Of a stretch of DNA of 64,000 nucleotides, positions 61,828 through 64,000 are shown piece after piece; the stretch's first letter is position 1; every line of letters starts with the position of its first letter. The translations under genes and the position numbers were made by a program. The stretch is from positions 2,208,161 through 2,272,160 of the forward strand of contig SSBO01000013.1 of assembly GCA_005281725.1 (NCBI GenBank). Direction: 5' to 3'. Origin of the DNA: Wuchereria bancrofti (taxonomy: Eukaryota; Nematoda; Chromadorea; Rhabditida; Onchocercidae). The notes beneath the pieces were generated by a model. That model had not been told where the DNA came from. It did not search any database and saw only the letters and a program-made list of their open reading frames with translations.

Positions 61828-64000
61828 GCCAGCTAATCGATGATGCTTTTTCGTTACAATAAAATCTAGCAAATTTGAATTTGGCGTTTTCGTCGCATTA
61901 TCTCTTTATTATTATAAAAATCTCCTAAAGAATTAATTGTTAATTCAAATTAACATAAAATACTCTAACGATTTTTTTAATATTATTGACTGCAGTGCAA
62001 TTTTTGACATAATTGATTACATCGCTTCTCCTCTCTTATTTATATTTCATAATCTTTTATAAAAGTTCAAAATATAAATAAAAAGTCATTCGTATGGATA
62101 AATTTAAAAATAAATAAAAAACTAAAAGAAAAATTATTTCAAAGCGTAGAGTAATAATTAATTAATTAAAAAAATAGCGCCAAAGTAACAATGTTTTTTA
62201 AAAGCATTCATTTGAAATTACATCAATATTTTGATCAAAATTGACTAAAATAAAAAAGAATAAAAAGAAAAATTTCCAAATAACCAAAATTAAAAATGAG
62301 GAAAAAAGAGACTGAAGTTTCAAGACTTTTTTTCCTTTGTAAATCTTGCATTAAAGAATGATTTCAGAACATTTATAAAAAAAAAAAGATTTTATAATGA
62401 ATCAGATAACATTCATTTTTTTTCCTGAATATTATTCATAAAATCTTAAGGTAAAATCTTTACTCAAACTATTTAACAAAATTCATTTATCATATAATTC
62501 AATAAATATTTTTGTTTTCCAAGATGTTAATTTAATCATAATATTCTCATTTGATCTTTTTCTTTTTTGCTAATTATTCATATAGCATAATAAATATTCA
62601 AATGTAAAAAAACTATAGAAAAAACTGGAAAAAAAACGGACAAAATATAATGATTAATGGAATAATAGTAATACTAAATTGATGATTAATAGAATAATAG
62701 TAATAAAAATTAAACTGAATAATTGATAATTTTAGTGCTAATTTTTATAAGGAATATTTAAAAATATTGCATGCGAAAATCATTGCTAACAATATTTCAA
62801 AATAAATTATGTTTATTTTCCATTGCATTATTACTGATAACGATTGAAATGATCGAAATATTATTGCAACACTTCTTTACTTGCTTATCATTTAATTATC
62901 AAAATTTTTTTATTTATTTATACATGATTCTCAAAATGTTAGCAAAATTTAGCATTCAAATAGTGATTATTGAAATAATGAAAATATAAAGCTTAATTAG
63001 CAGTAATTGATAGAGATTAATCAGAAACGCTTAATTACTTGATAAAATTTAATTAGTAACAATTGATTATATCATCTTCTTCGGGAAAAAACTCATAAAA
63101 TGTTGGAACCAATTCGTTGGAAAAAAAAAGAAAAGAAAGAGGGAGCAGAAATCATTTTGAAAAATAATGGGATAATTATTACCTATTTAGTAGATTGTTG
63201 TAACCTTTAACAACCTAGTAAACTAATTTTAGGTATAAGTAAATAGTCTTATTAATTGGAATCTTATCTGGCCTGTATGGAGAGTTAATAGAGATACTTC
63301 AACAATGTTATCTCTTAATTAAAATTATCTCTTTTGAAGAGAAAATTTGTAACTTTTAAAGATCGTAGGCTGATATGAGATAAAAGTTTATTTCAAATCA
63401 TTGAACGATTAACAGTGATAAGATAATGGGAGATAAATATTTGATATTTCGTACTAATTAATATGATTTGGTAAAAATTCAAATATTTAATCATACAATT
63501 TTAATTGTTTGAATGCAAAAGTGCCATTTCAGTAGAACTTATAATTAACCAATTTCCATATTTTGTTATCAATTTCAATTATTAATATCTATTCAAATTA
63601 TGTAAAAATTTCGATGAAAAATAAGATTTGTTGAAGCAATATAATTAAAAAAAAAAACATTTGTAATTAACCGAATACTATATAAGATTAAATAGAAAGT
63701 ATGTGTTAAAGAATAATAATCATTTGTTTTTCTTTTTGAAATAATTTGATTAATTTCATCCCTTTTTTTGATGATTAAATTAAATGACACCACTTTTTAA
63801 GTAATATTAAATAATTTGGTTATCACAACAGAAAAAAAATTTTTTTGTAAATATTCTACTGAAAATGATGAAATAATTGAGCATTCATGCGTATTCTATA
63901 TTTTAAATAAATGTAATAAAAAAGAAAGAAAAGAAAAAAGGAGAAAAATGCTTAGTTTTCATATCAATTTGAATATTTTTAACAATAATAATATTTAAGG
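61828..64000. other. AT-rich flank upstream of the zinc-finger gene
   Basis: No confident exon is seen. The frame of the first zinc-finger exon is open to about 61890 on the minus strand. An imperfect hairpin lies at 63180-63238. A hydrophobic open frame at 62771-62989 (+) was noted and rejected. The true promoter and a further 5' exon may lie here or outside the window. Confidence 0.45.

Noticed and set aside
62771..62989. Hydrophobic 72-residue + strand frame (MRKSLLTIFQNKLC...)
   Set aside because: Composition matches translated AT-rich background (Ile, Leu, Phe, Lys, Asn). There is no acceptor just before the ATG and no family resemblance.
63180..63238. Imperfect hairpin with TACCTA/TAGGTA ends
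   Set aside because: The pairing is interrupted and AT-rich; such structures are frequent by chance at this composition.

Overview
This window is nuclear DNA from a nematode. It is very AT-rich, its genes are cut into many small exons by mostly short GT-AG introns, and several start codons sit directly behind a pyrimidine-TTTTAG or TTTCAG site, as expected for spliced-leader trans-splicing. Two families point the same way: a ground-like (hedgehog-related) cuticle-type protein and a nematode-style astacin (NAS) metalloprotease. The base composition and gene structure would fit a spirurid or filarial worm, but that is inference. Gene models were built by eye from exon conservation, splice consensus and phase; no alignment program was run.

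From the left end to about 19.8 kb, six genes lie head to tail on the + strand: the 3' part of an SLC10-type bile acid:sodium symporter (257-1790), the AAA+ ATPase RUVBL1/Pontin (3336-6565), the mitochondrial import receptor TOM22 (7385-8296), an mTERF-family mitochondrial protein (8962-11674), a peroxisomal acyl-CoA oxidase ending in Ser-Lys-Ile (13202-18053), and the cullin-RING finger protein RBX2 (19003-19806). From 20.3 to 31 kb two minus-strand genes encode secreted or cuticle-type proteins: a Pro-rich ground-like protein (20290-21865) and an astacin with prodomain, EGF-like and CUB domains (23858-30955). The WD-repeat ribosome-biogenesis protein PWP1 follows on + (35615-38563). An 8.4 kb AT-rich stretch with microsatellites comes next. 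A long minus-strand gene for a five-finger C2H2/C2HC zinc-finger protein (46967-61827) fills most of the rest.

An assembly defect lies inside the zinc-finger gene. 53913-55608 is repeated at 55610-57305 on either side of a single N, with a constant offset of 1697 bases. This looks like two contigs whose overlap was not collapsed, so the exons there should be counted once.

The most interesting signals are small. Three genes (RUVBL1, RBX2, PWP1) seem to carry a degraded fragment of one of their own exons in a neighbouring intron or flank. The acyl-CoA oxidase gene has one 5' splice site copied three times in tandem. The astacin gene has a possible 24-nt cassette exon and an apparent GC-AG intron. 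A GC-richer imperfect inverted repeat stands out near 45.4-45.8 kb. I see no tRNA, rRNA, CRISPR array or intact transposon.
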